A stretch of DNA of 7,240 nucleotides from Ruminococcaceae bacterium UBA4958 (GCA_002397355.1 DHAI01000042.1:27748-34987), one strand, 5' to 3'; shown: positions 1-7,058, numbered from the stretch's first letter. The notes: generated by a model not told the origin, from the letters alone. Program-made: numbers and translations.

Positions 1-230
1 GCGGTCGCGCGGTACCTGAATCTCCATTTCCCCAGTGCTGCTCTGAACTGTTTTCGGCGAATACCCGTTCCGGCTGTTCGCTGTTTTTTTATTCTTGTAA
101 TCGTATTTTGAGTATCCGAGATCGTTCTTAAGCTCCGCGTCCAATGTCGCCTGAAACGTTTCCGCGGTCCGCGTTTTCACAACGCATGGACATCGTTCAT
201 ATCCTTGATCCCGTACTCGTCAGTCACCTG
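1..230 (-). pseudogene. IS256-family (mutator-type) transposase, N-terminal part, frameshifted and cut by the window edge
   Basis: Reading leftward from about 230, the peptide VTDEYGIKDMNDVHAL is followed, after a one-base change of frame at about 178-181, by 60 stop-free codons to the window edge. These include LDAELKNDLGYSKYDYK, SRNGYSPKTVQSS and EIQVPRDR. Known of the family: this order (a YGIK..DV..ALLK start, a LGY.KYDYKNK block, SRNGYS.KTV, then VPRDR) is the N-terminal region of IS256-group DDE transposases that move by cut/copy-and-paste. Seen: no plausible ATG for the transposase, a TGA at 179-177 that breaks the frame, and no visible terminal inverted repeat on the right side. The frame is restored if one base is added near the TTGTGAAAA stretch. 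A GTG at 180-178 overlaps the TGA, so restarted translation is conceivable. The catalytic DDE part lies outside the window. Inference: a decayed or rearranged element whose right end has been lost. Confidence 0.82.
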
Positions 231-1085
231 TTTTCCCCCCAGCGCGGCCTGATTCCGGTTCGGGCTGGAACGTCCCGAAAGGTTGGGAAAGCGATGCTCA
301 AGGGCTGCGCTGGAAATTTCGACGTCCTCATGGACCTCGCTCTCGCTGAAGCATCCTACCGTCACCATGTCGCAGCTTCGGATGGTGTTCCATGAGAAGT
401 TCAGGCCCACATAGGGAGTACAGCGGCCCGCGCCCATGGGTTTGATGGTCATGACCGGCTTTTTTGCGCTGTGGATGATCGACGCCACCGTTTCGATCTC
501 GACCTGCATCATAAAGCCGAGACAGTTGTAAATCTGGATATAGGTCTCGACGTCGTACCCGTTGGCGTCCGAATAAACGATCAGCTCCGGCATATGGGCC
601 GACAGCCCCGGCTTCATCCCGGCGTCGCGGATCATCGAGGTATAATCGCCCAGGCGGTCGATGGTCGCGGTGTTTTTGTTGACGAGCTGTTCGGCGCTGG
701 AATGATGGATCAGACAGAAAGCGGAACCGATCCTCGCGCTTTCCCGGACGGCCTTTTCCGCTTCCGCGCGGGCCTGCCTGGAATCCGAGACGTTGAGGAT
801 CGGCGTATCGACCAGGATCATCCGTTTCCCCGTTTTCTGCTCCGCATACTCGATGGCATCCAGCATCCGCGGATTCTGGCTGATCGGCCCCATAATGGTG
901 TCGATCCCGTAGCCGAGAAAAGCGTTCAGCACGGGAAACATGCTTTCTTTGTCATGATAGCGCTCCCGGATCATCTGATCCGCCGCATTTCCCGTATGGC
1001 TCCAGCCGAGAAGCCAGTTGGTTCCGATGATCATGCGCGAAAGGGAAACGCCGGCGACTTCCGTGCGCGGAAACAATTGTTCCAT
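177..1085 (-). CDS. TIM-barrel, aldo/keto-reductase-like protein of unknown function with a transposase-derived C-terminal tail (302 aa)
   Basis: The ATG at 1085 is chosen because GGGAGGAG (1098-1091) lies five bases upstream. The in-frame ATG at 1151 has no such site and would sit upstream of the TATAAT box. The protein has no signal peptide or membrane segment. It shows alternating strand and helix blocks of an alpha/beta barrel: SLSRMIIGTNWLLG (15-28), YGIDTIMGPISQNP (59-72), KRMILVDTP (87-95), FCLIHHSS (123-130), KPGLSAHMPELIVYSD (158-173), KPVMTIKPMGAGR (209-221) and DMVTVGCFSESEVHEDVEIS (239-258). The last two resemble the C-terminal barrel strands of aldo/keto reductases, but I cannot place the AKR Asp-Tyr-Lys-His tetrad, so catalysis of that kind is not shown. 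Residues about 286-302 match the IS256 transposase N-terminus and are unlikely to belong to the original protein. It follows two glycoside hydrolase genes and probably has its own promoter. A role in handling a released sugar is only a guess from context. Confidence 0.85.
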   Translation of the reverse strand: MEQLFPRTEVAGVSLSRMIIGTNWLLGWSHTGNAADQMIRERYHDKESMFPVLNAFLGYGIDTIMGPISQNPRMLDAIEYAEQKTGKRMILVDTPILNVSDSRQARAEAEKAVRESARIGSAFCLIHHSSAEQLVNKNTATIDRLGDYTSMIRDAGMKPGLSAHMPELIVYSDANGYDVETYIQIYNCLGFMMQVEIETVASIIHSAKKPVMTIKPMGAGRCTPYVGLNFSWNTIRSCDMVTVGCFSESEVHEDVEISSAALEHRFPNLSGRSSPNRNQAALGGKQVTDEYGIKDMNDVHAL

Positions 1086-1090
1086 TGATA

Positions 1091-1098
1091 CTCCTCCC
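1091..1098 (-). promoter_or_regulatory. Ribosome binding site GGGAGGAG of the 302-aa gene
   Basis: The minus strand reads GGGAGGAG, then five bases (TATCA), then ATG at 1085. It is the strongest Shine-Dalgarno match near this gene and decides the start in favour of 1085 over the in-frame ATG at 1151. Confidence 0.8.
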
Positions 1099-1139
1099 AA
1101 CAGATGGAAAGCGCGGGTCCGCGCTTTCGGTATGCCGTC

Positions 1140-1168
1140 ATTATAATACATTTATAACAAATTGGGAA
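1140..1168 (-). promoter_or_regulatory. Putative sigma-70-type promoter of the 302-aa gene
   Basis: A perfect TATAAT is at 1145-1140 on the minus strand. With a 17-base spacer the -35 position (1168-1163) is TTCCCA, a weak match to TTGACA. The expected start of transcription, about 1133, would give a leader of roughly 48 bases carrying the GGGAGGAG site. The weak -35 coincides with one arm of the stem-loop at 1163-1205, so a DNA-binding regulator could act there. The -10 is well supported by sequence; the -35 and any control are inferred. Confidence 0.55.
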
Positions 1169-1205
1169 TCCGTCGGCAGTCAAAAATACTCCGACCAGAT
1201 TCCCA
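1163..1205 (-). terminator. Imperfect stem-loop: possible terminator of the hydrolase operon or an operator
   Basis: TGGGAATC (1163-1170) is exactly complementary to GATTCCCA (1198-1205). Inside it, GTCGG (1172-1176) pairs with CCGAC (1191-1195), and three further pairs (AGT with ACT) can form past a single bulged base, leaving a loop of about seven bases, ATTTTTG on the minus strand. On the minus strand the stem is followed by AATTTGTTAT, only a weak U-tract, so it is not a textbook intrinsic terminator. Its place after the two hydrolase genes and just before the TATAAT of the next gene fits either a terminator or a palindromic operator covering the -35. Confidence 0.45.
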
Positions 1206-1234
1206 CGCGCGGGCTGTTCAGCTTAAATTCCCAC
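1199..1234. repeat. Direct repeat ATTCCCAC (two copies, 28 bases apart) with an inverted GGGAAT copy nearby
   Basis: ATTCCCAC occurs on the plus strand at 1199-1206 and 1227-1234. The inverted core GGGAAT is at 1164-1169. The three copies lie immediately upstream of the TATAAT box for the 302-aa gene. The arrangement could be a cluster of binding sites for one regulator, but the rightmost copy overlaps the stop codon of the gene remnant at 1223-1391, so chance is possible. Confidence 0.35.
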
Positions 1235-1391
1235 AGATCTTGAATAATCGCGGCTCATTCTGGCGGCGTCCAGCGCAGCGCCGATCGCCGGAGACACGGC
1301 GGTAAACAGCAGGATGTTTCCGATGCCGATGGCCGCCGGATGTCATGGATTGCAGCTTCTGCACATGATTCGGCTTGATGAATTCAAAGCC
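1223..1391 (-). pseudogene. Frameshifted remnant of the C-terminal part of an unrecognised protein
   Basis: The 312-base gap between the 1021-aa and 302-aa genes is not empty. On the minus strand, codons 1391-1332 read GFEFIKPNHVQKLQSMTS and then two glycines. The neighbouring frame, open from 1342, reads AAIGIGNILLFTAVSPAIG (from 1333) followed by AALDAARMSRDYSRSVGI and ends at TAA (1225-1223). Both parts use the GC-ending codons of the neighbouring genes and look like real protein, but neither has a start codon after the bounding stops (1394-1392 and 1345-1343). A one-base indel near 1331-1342 would join them. The hydrophobic stretch could be a membrane segment, and the PAIGAALDAA piece also resembles the C-terminal helix of sugar-kinase-like ATPases. 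I do not recognise the family. The fragment begins straight after the stop of the upstream gene, which suggests a deletion scar. Confidence 0.45.
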
Positions 1392-1397
1392 TCAAGC

Positions 1398-4300
1398 TCA
1401 GCGCTTCTCCTTTCTTACAAAAAATTCCGGCGGCTTCAGCAGCCCCTGCGGAAGAAGCACATAGGAATCGGACCAATGCTTCCCCGTGGTGGTAAAACTG
1501 TCGGGGCCGTATCCGTCCACCAGGGCGGGCAGCATATGCAGAGGGCCGAAGGTATTGCGGCGTGTCAGAACCACCGTAAGAGAAACCGCGTTTTCTTCCG
1601 CCATGGAAGCGATCTCGCTTTCATAAGGCTCAAAGGGGAGAACCTTCTCTTTCCCATTTCCGGAAAGGAGCAGGCAGGAGCCGCCGAAGTTCTCCGCGCG
1701 AAGCACGGCGGCGGATCCCGCGGGAACCCCGGGAACCGGAAGCCGGTAGGTAATCTTTCCGGAATAAAACGGAAGCCCCTGCGGCGTGATGTCGCCGACG
1801 GAAAGGGCCTTCGGCAATCCGGTGAGCACGGGGAGCTTTCCCCCGTCCGCCAGCCGCACGCCGAAACCGCCGGAAAGGTACATGGCTTCCAGACCCTCCG
1901 TTGCGTAATAGGAAAGCTCGACGCGGAGCGTGTTTTCTCCCTGCGTAAAAAAGCCGCTTGGAACGGCAAGGCGGTCGAAGCAGATGTCGATCCATTTTCC
2001 CAGGGAAACGAGAGGGATCTTTTTCCCATTGACGGAAACGGAACGGATATGGGAGAGATTTTCCACGATCAGCTCCATCGGGCCGGGCGCTTCCTCCGCA
2101 AGGACCGTGCAGGAAAGGCTCGCTTCGCAAACGGGCGTTTCCGGTCCCTTTCCGTTTGCCTTCACATACCAGGGCTGCAGCATTTCCCCGCCCCGCGGGG
2201 AATACCCGTATTTGGCCCTGAGCTTCCGGTCCGCCCGAAGCACGTCGGTTTTCTCCCATCGTTCCCCGTCCTCCGCGGTAACCGTAAACCGGTCGAGCAC
2301 GCAGAGGTTCGGCTCATCCAGCTCATAGGAAAGAGCGGAGTATTTCGGCGCGGGGACCGGGGCAAGAGAAAAATCCGCCGCCGCTTCCGTCTCTTCCTCC
2401 TCTTCGGAAAGAACATAAACCTGCAGCTCCCCCGGGAAAAAGCCGACCGAAAGGGTTCCGTCCCTTTCCGCTTTTACCGGCCGCAGCGTTCCTTCCACGG
2501 GGTCCCACCGGCAGACGGAAGCGGCATCGCCGGTACGGACGGAAAGCGCGGGCTTTCCTTCCGTCCGGTTGGTATTGAGCAGGGCGACGGTGCGCCATCC
2601 CTTGCAAAAGCGCACCTGCGCCATGATCTCCTCCGCTCCTTCTCCGGAGATGCGCACCTCACGGCCGCTCCGGCAGGCGGAGGACAAGGCTTCCGGCGTG
2701 CAGGGAATCCGAACGCACCGTTTTGCGAGAACGCCGAACGCATCGTTCTCGACGGCGTCCACATACCTGGGAGGATCCCCGGCAAAAATCAGCCGGCCGC
2801 CGGCCGCGGCGAACTTTCGGAGCAGCCTCAGGGTGGAGCCGCGCAGCGTATCGCACCCGGCTACCAGCACGCGGTCGTATGCGCACAGCCCGAGCTTCAG
2901 AGAGGTTCCGTCCACAGAGCCGAAGCGTGCGAGGTGATCCTCGTCCCCGTAATCGAAATCCACCTGGTGGGAGACAAGGGCGCGGAACACGCCAGCATAG
3001 GTTTCCTCCAGCCGTTGGATCTCGGAGTCCCGGGCGGAAAGGCCGTCGAAGGCGCCGCTGTACGCTCTGGCCCACACGCTCTCGATCGGGCTGACCACCA
3101 AGAGGCCGCGGTCCGGCTCCCCTTCGTCCAGCAGCACGCTCAACCGGGCAAAATAGGTTTCCAGCTTCTCATATTCCCGGTACCAGGTGGACTGATGCAG
3201 GATGCTCGCGGGGTAATCCCGCTTCGCCTCCCCTTTCATGGTATACCAGGAAAGATGGGGGCAGCGGAGATTCACGCCCAGCATTCTCTGCCAGTCGCCG
3301 ATGTTTTTATAGGTCTGCAGGGAAGTCTGCCATCCCGTGCAGCCGTTGAGCTCCGAAAGCAGCCACTTTTTCCCCTGCTGGCGCGCAACGGAGGCCGCCT
3401 GCTTCACGATCCAGTAGCAATCGTTGTGGGTACCGAGCACGTCCACGCCGGGGCGGTGCTCAAACTCGTAGAAGCGCATCAGCGAACCCTGCATGATGGT
3501 CTGGGCGCAGAGGCAGTCCTCGTGCAGCGCGTGGCCCGTGAGCTCCAGCCCGTTCTCATCGCACCAACGGTAAATGGGCTCCACAAAATTTTCCAGGAAC
3601 AATTCCTGGCAAAGCTCGATGTAATCCCTGGGAACCGGGGAAATCCCCCTGCCCTCTTTCCGGAGGAAAAGCTCCGGCAAACGCTCCACGAGCGAGTAGG
3701 AAAAACGCTTCTCGAATTCCTCAAATAATTTCGGCGTAAAGGGGGCTGCGTTTTCTTTTCCCTCGGAGAAGAAGGTGAACAGGGCCCCCCGGTGCGGCTC
3801 GTCGGTAAAAATCCCGCGGATCTGTTTGCCGAACTTGTCCCCGCAGTGCTTTTTATAGGCCTCGTGGGTAACGGTAAGAAAGGCGTCGGCGGCCTCCCGG
3901 TTCATGGTGTCCAGATAGGTGTAGCCGTTATAATTGTCGTTTTTCTCGGAATAGCGGGTAACAAACAGGAGGACGGTTTCCCCTTCCCGCGGCGGTTCCC
4001 CTTCGGAAAGCACCCGCCCGTCCGTATAGGAGGTTCCGTCAAGGCGGCAGGAAAAGCGCAGCACCTCCGTTTCCCCCGGCGCGAGCGTGAGAGCGGGATA
4101 TTCCTCCGCGGAGTACTTACGCATTTCCAGGTACATGGAGCGGAACCGTTTCTCTTTCGTCACAAGGCCGCCGGCGGAGCCGGAGGGCCAGCGGTCCTCG
4201 TCGTACAGCCAGGCCTCCATCTGTTCCTCCGCACCCCGGTCGGCGCAGCGGGAAATGAGGCGGAACCATTCCTCCCCCAGGTATTCCGTCTCCAGGCCGG

Positions 4301-4463
4301 TGCGGGAATGCATGAAAAATCCGCCGAAGCCCATCTCCTTCATAACCGCGATCTGCCGGAAAAGCTCCTTCTCTTTCAGGTCGCCGTTCCAGGCCCAGAA
4401 GGGTTTGGCCCGAAGGCTTGCGTCCGGCGACTGGAAACGCCGTTTCAGTTCGGAAAGCTCCAT
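1398..4463 (-). CDS. GH106-like glycoside hydrolase, alpha-L-rhamnosidase-like, cytoplasmic (1021 aa)
   Basis: The start is taken at the ATG at 4463 (MELSELKRRF), about eight bases after AAGAAAGAG; a GTG at 4472 is possible but would overlap that site. There is no signal peptide. The N-terminal TIM barrel shows PFWAWNGDL (21-29), GGFFMHSRTGL (47-57), EAWLYDEDRWPSG (83-95), GIFTDEPHRG (217-226), LTGHALHED (308-316) and LLSELNGCTGW (368-378). Next comes a Rossmann-like domain with FAAAGGRLIFAGDPP (551-565), then two beta-sandwich regions (about 710-880 and 900-980), including NGKKIPLVS in a carbohydrate-binding-like fold. PFWAWNGDL, YDEDRWPSG and the late beta-sandwiches are characteristic of large bacterial proteins annotated as GH106-type hydrolases. 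Glu222 in the DEP motif and Glu371 in the ExxGxxGW motif are my candidates for catalytic acids, by analogy with the paralogue upstream. The substrate is not fixed: rhamnoside cleavage is the GH106 activity, but this branch is divergent. It lies 29 bases after the 852-aa hydrolase, probably in one operon. Confidence 0.86.
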   Translation of the reverse strand: MELSELKRRFQSPDASLRAKPFWAWNGDLKEKELFRQIAVMKEMGFGGFFMHSRTGLETEYLGEEWFRLISRCADRGAEEQMEAWLYDEDRWPSGSAGGLVTKEKRFRSMYLEMRKYSAEEYPALTLAPGETEVLRFSCRLDGTSYTDGRVLSEGEPPREGETVLLFVTRYSEKNDNYNGYTYLDTMNREAADAFLTVTHEAYKKHCGDKFGKQIRGIFTDEPHRGALFTFFSEGKENAAPFTPKLFEEFEKRFSYSLVERLPELFLRKEGRGISPVPRDYIELCQELFLENFVEPIYRWCDENGLELTGHALHEDCLCAQTIMQGSLMRFYEFEHRPGVDVLGTHNDCYWIVKQAASVARQQGKKWLLSELNGCTGWQTSLQTYKNIGDWQRMLGVNLRCPHLSWYTMKGEAKRDYPASILHQSTWYREYEKLETYFARLSVLLDEGEPDRGLLVVSPIESVWARAYSGAFDGLSARDSEIQRLEETYAGVFRALVSHQVDFDYGDEDHLARFGSVDGTSLKLGLCAYDRVLVAGCDTLRGSTLRLLRKFAAAGGRLIFAGDPPRYVDAVENDAFGVLAKRCVRIPCTPEALSSACRSGREVRISGEGAEEIMAQVRFCKGWRTVALLNTNRTEGKPALSVRTGDAASVCRWDPVEGTLRPVKAERDGTLSVGFFPGELQVYVLSEEEEETEAAADFSLAPVPAPKYSALSYELDEPNLCVLDRFTVTAEDGERWEKTDVLRADRKLRAKYGYSPRGGEMLQPWYVKANGKGPETPVCEASLSCTVLAEEAPGPMELIVENLSHIRSVSVNGKKIPLVSLGKWIDICFDRLAVPSGFFTQGENTLRVELSYYATEGLEAMYLSGGFGVRLADGGKLPVLTGLPKALSVGDITPQGLPFYSGKITYRLPVPGVPAGSAAVLRAENFGGSCLLLSGNGKEKVLPFEPYESEIASMAEENAVSLTVVLTRRNTFGPLHMLPALVDGYGPDSFTTTGKHWSDSYVLLPQGLLKPPEFFVRKEKR

Positions 4464-4471
4464 GGAAATCA

Positions 4472-4480
4472 CTCTTTCTT
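4472..4480 (-). promoter_or_regulatory. Likely ribosome binding site AAGAAAGAG of the 1021-aa hydrolase
   Basis: In the 29-base gap after the upstream TGA, the minus strand reads AAGAAAGAG about eight bases before the ATG at 4463. It is a weaker Shine-Dalgarno match than those of the other two genes. It supports starting at 4463 (MELSEL) rather than at the GTG at 4472, which overlaps the site. Confidence 0.5.
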
Positions 4481-4492
4481 ATCATTTCATAT

Positions 4493-7051
4493 TCAGAATC
4501 GGTCCAGGGTGACGGGGCCCAGCAGCCCCGCCGGCTCGAACAGCAGGTACTTTGAAAACGGGTCCCTCATCCGGTAGCCGAGATGGGTTGCCACGTCCAC
4601 CTGCAGCACGTTTTTTCCGGGACGCAGCGCACCGGCGCAGGAAAAGACATACGGCGGCGCGATGGCCCTGCCCAGCGGCCGCCCGTTCAGGGCGACCTCG
4701 GCGGTCTCTCCCACCCGGCCCAGATCCAGCCGCCAGGAATCCCGCCCCGGATCGGCCTCGAATTCCAGCACATACCGGGCGGTGCCCCCGAAATGCGGAA
4801 GCCTCCCGGGCACGGTGAGGGGAATCAGCCGCGCCGTTTCCTCATAGGGGACAAAGCCGTCCTGCCCTGAAACGGAGACCCGCCAGGTGCCGGAAAGCTC
4901 GCGGGAGCTTTTTTTCACAAGCCGCTTTTCCTCCGGAATATCCGCCGGGATCTCACCGAAAACGAAAAGCTTCGCCTCGTAGGGGGAAAGGTCGAGGGGG
5001 ATTTCCTCCGACCCGGAAGAATAGCAGTGCGCCTCCGGTTTTCCGGAGTATTCCAGATACCGGCCGCCGGAAAACCCGGGAATCCGGAAAAAAGCGTGCA
5101 GGGGCCGGGTGATTTCCTCCCAAAACAGCAGGTACTTCTCCTTCGTTCCTTCCCTCATGTGGTACACCCGCAGAAGGGGCTCCGCTTCCCCGAGCCGGAG
5201 ATCGCCCAGCTTCAGCCCGCGCAGCGCGTCCGGCAGGGCTTCATAGGGAAGGACCCGGAACCCGGGATCTCTCCATTGCTCCGGATCCTCTCCCTCCGGC
5301 GTGCAGGAAGGGAATTCCTTCAGAAAAAACACGGGCACTCCCTTTCGGGAATACTCCCGCAGGCGCTGCAGGACGAGAGCCGGCAGGCAGGCGGAATAGG
5401 GAACGACAACGGCCGGAATCGGCTGCGTCCCGATTTTCAGCGTTTTCCCCTCCACAACGGCCCGCTCCAGGTAATCCGACGGGAATATCTCGAAATCCAG
5501 CTGCCGGTCGAAGAGCAGCTTGGCCGCTTTGTCCACGGGATCGTAGGGACTGCCGCTCCACTCGGCCTCCGCGTGGTACAGGAGCCCGCAGGAACAGACA
5601 TGGGTGCCTCCGGAAATCAAGTTGCACATACGGTTGGTGTAGGTCATCAGGTCATGGAAGCCGGGATACTGGGGATTATGCCCCCCGGCATAAAAATGCG
5701 GCGGGCAGTCGGGATCGGGAAACGTGGGGGAAAAGGCGTGCGGCACGAAATAGTTGATGCCCCGCACCAGCATGTGGTTGACGAGCCATTTCATGGTTTT
5801 CAGGCCCTCCGCCCAGCCGTAGGCCCCGAAAATCTCGCACATGGCGCGTCCCTTTTTCTCCGGCTGCAGATGCGCGTGGGAAGCGCCGAGCTTCGCCAGC
5901 GTATAATGGAAAAACCGGGGATCGCAGGACTCGTAGGACACGAGCCCGGCGGAAGGGTATTCGGTAAGTCCGGGGACGATCTGGTGCAGCACGACGTCGA
6001 TGCCGGACATGTCCTGCCCCTCCATGCTGCGGAAAAAGTGGCCGGCGGAGCATCCGGTTTTCGTGTGGGCGCCGTTGTCCTCGATGATATGGCCGATATA
6101 AGACACGCCGTGAGCCCGGCTCCAGTTGCCGAGCTTCTCGGAGAAATTCTTCCGATAGAGCTTCGTGACCACGTTCATAAAGCCGATCCTCGCCCTGGCC
6201 GTCACCGAAGACCCCATGGGAAACCAGAGGGCCGGAAGCAGCAGGAGAGGGTTTTCCCCGTATTCCTCCCGCAGCAGCGGAAGGATCTCCCGCCGGAAGG
6301 GGTAGGCGGCAAAACGCTTTCCGAACCCCACGAAACCTCCGTCCTGGTTCCCGAAACAGGGCTCGTCGGAGAAAAAGCCAGCGAACGTATTGCCGAAATA
6401 CTCTTTGAAATGCTCCCAATGGGGTTTGTACACCGCTTCCACCAGCACGTCCATGGATTCGGAGGACAAGGGATCGCAGTAAAGCTTCCTCCACTCCGGG
6501 ATGCTGCTTTCCATTTCCAGCAGGAAGATGATCCGCCAGCAGCCACTGGGAAGGGTGAGGTACAGAAGGCCGTCCGAAAGGCCGGAAGTGACGTCGATGA
6601 CCTCTCCGGTAAGCGCCTCGCTGTTTTTCACGCGGCGGCAGGCCAGGGCGGCCAGGATTCTGTCCTCCCCGCCCCCAAGCCATGCGTCCGCCATGACGGC
6701 GCCGTCCGCAACCGGCCCCGTAACGTCCACATGGCGTTCGGTCAGCTCCCTGCGGCGCAGGGACGGATCTTTTTCCGCAAGCAGACCGTTCGCGTACCCC
6801 GTGGGAAAGTGCTTGTCGTCCAGGAGCCACACGCGCATGCCCCTGCGGCGGCATTCCTTTAAAATCAACCCCATGTCCTGCCACCAGCCGGAGCGGCCGA
6901 ATTCTTGATGGGGGCGGGATTCCACGCACAGCGCCTGGCAGCCGGACTCCTGAATCTTGCCGATTTCCGTCAGAAGCGCTTCGTCGCTTTCCCCGTGCTG
7001 CCAGAAAAAGGGCGCCGCATGATTTCCTGTTTCCGGTTCTTTTTGTTCCAT
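4493..7051 (-). CDS. GH106-like glycoside hydrolase, cytoplasmic, with C-terminal beta-sandwich (852 aa)
   Basis: ATG at 7051 follows AAGGAG with a seven-base gap. There is no signal peptide. Motifs in order: PFFWQHGE (14-21), CVESRPHQEF (42-51), WLLDDKHFPTGYANG (75-89), GFFSDEPCFG (225-234), GHIIEDNGAH (320-329), CEIFGAYGWAEGL (405-417) and VRGINYFVPHAFS (429-441). A Rossmann-like segment lies around 545-581. The C-terminal sandwich (about 718-850) contains LDLGRVGETAEVALNG (775-790) and a PPY...GALRPGKNVLQVDV run (799-820), the signature sugar-binding-like end domain of GH106 and GH2-type enzymes. Glu230 and Glu406 occupy the same motif positions as Glu222 and Glu371 of the downstream paralogue and are candidate catalytic residues. 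GH106 enzymes remove alpha-L-rhamnose from glycosides; whether this branch does so is unproven. It is first gene of the operon after a probable sugar permease, so an imported small glycoside is the likely substrate. Confidence 0.86.
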   Translation of the reverse strand: MEQKEPETGNHAAPFFWQHGESDEALLTEIGKIQESGCQALCVESRPHQEFGRSGWWQDMGLILKECRRRGMRVWLLDDKHFPTGYANGLLAEKDPSLRRRELTERHVDVTGPVADGAVMADAWLGGGEDRILAALACRRVKNSEALTGEVIDVTSGLSDGLLYLTLPSGCWRIIFLLEMESSIPEWRKLYCDPLSSESMDVLVEAVYKPHWEHFKEYFGNTFAGFFSDEPCFGNQDGGFVGFGKRFAAYPFRREILPLLREEYGENPLLLLPALWFPMGSSVTARARIGFMNVVTKLYRKNFSEKLGNWSRAHGVSYIGHIIEDNGAHTKTGCSAGHFFRSMEGQDMSGIDVVLHQIVPGLTEYPSAGLVSYESCDPRFFHYTLAKLGASHAHLQPEKKGRAMCEIFGAYGWAEGLKTMKWLVNHMLVRGINYFVPHAFSPTFPDPDCPPHFYAGGHNPQYPGFHDLMTYTNRMCNLISGGTHVCSCGLLYHAEAEWSGSPYDPVDKAAKLLFDRQLDFEIFPSDYLERAVVEGKTLKIGTQPIPAVVVPYSACLPALVLQRLREYSRKGVPVFFLKEFPSCTPEGEDPEQWRDPGFRVLPYEALPDALRGLKLGDLRLGEAEPLLRVYHMREGTKEKYLLFWEEITRPLHAFFRIPGFSGGRYLEYSGKPEAHCYSSGSEEIPLDLSPYEAKLFVFGEIPADIPEEKRLVKKSSRELSGTWRVSVSGQDGFVPYEETARLIPLTVPGRLPHFGGTARYVLEFEADPGRDSWRLDLGRVGETAEVALNGRPLGRAIAPPYVFSCAGALRPGKNVLQVDVATHLGYRMRDPFSKYLLFEPAGLLGPVTLDRF

Positions 7052-7058
7052 GTCTCTT

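Noticed and set aside
82..92. T-run (ctgttttttt) as a possible intrinsic terminator.
   Set aside because: It is the complement of the lysine codons in the conserved YKNKK block of the transposase and no GC-rich hairpin precedes it on either strand.
471..1088. A 205-codon plus-strand frame opposite the barrel-protein gene, and a shorter one at 144-395.
   Set aside because: Both are shadows of the minus-strand gene and transposase fragment; no Shine-Dalgarno site or recognisable domain.
1086..1151. Upstream extension of the barrel protein to an ATG at 1151 (MYYNDGIPKARTR...).
   Set aside because: The extra 22 residues lack a ribosome binding site and overlap the TATAAT box at 1145-1140, while the ATG at 1085 has GGGAGGAG at ideal spacing.
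1314..3728. An 804-codon open frame on the plus strand opposite the 1021-aa hydrolase.
   Set aside because: It is antisense to a gene with clear family motifs. It has no ribosome binding site, an Arg/Gly/Pro/His-rich low-meaning composition and no domain. Long antisense frames are expected in GC-rich coding DNA.
5027..6862. A 611-codon open frame on the plus strand opposite the 852-aa hydrolase.
   Set aside because: Same reasons: antisense to a gene with recognisable motifs throughout, no start signal, and a composition typical of a complementary-frame shadow.
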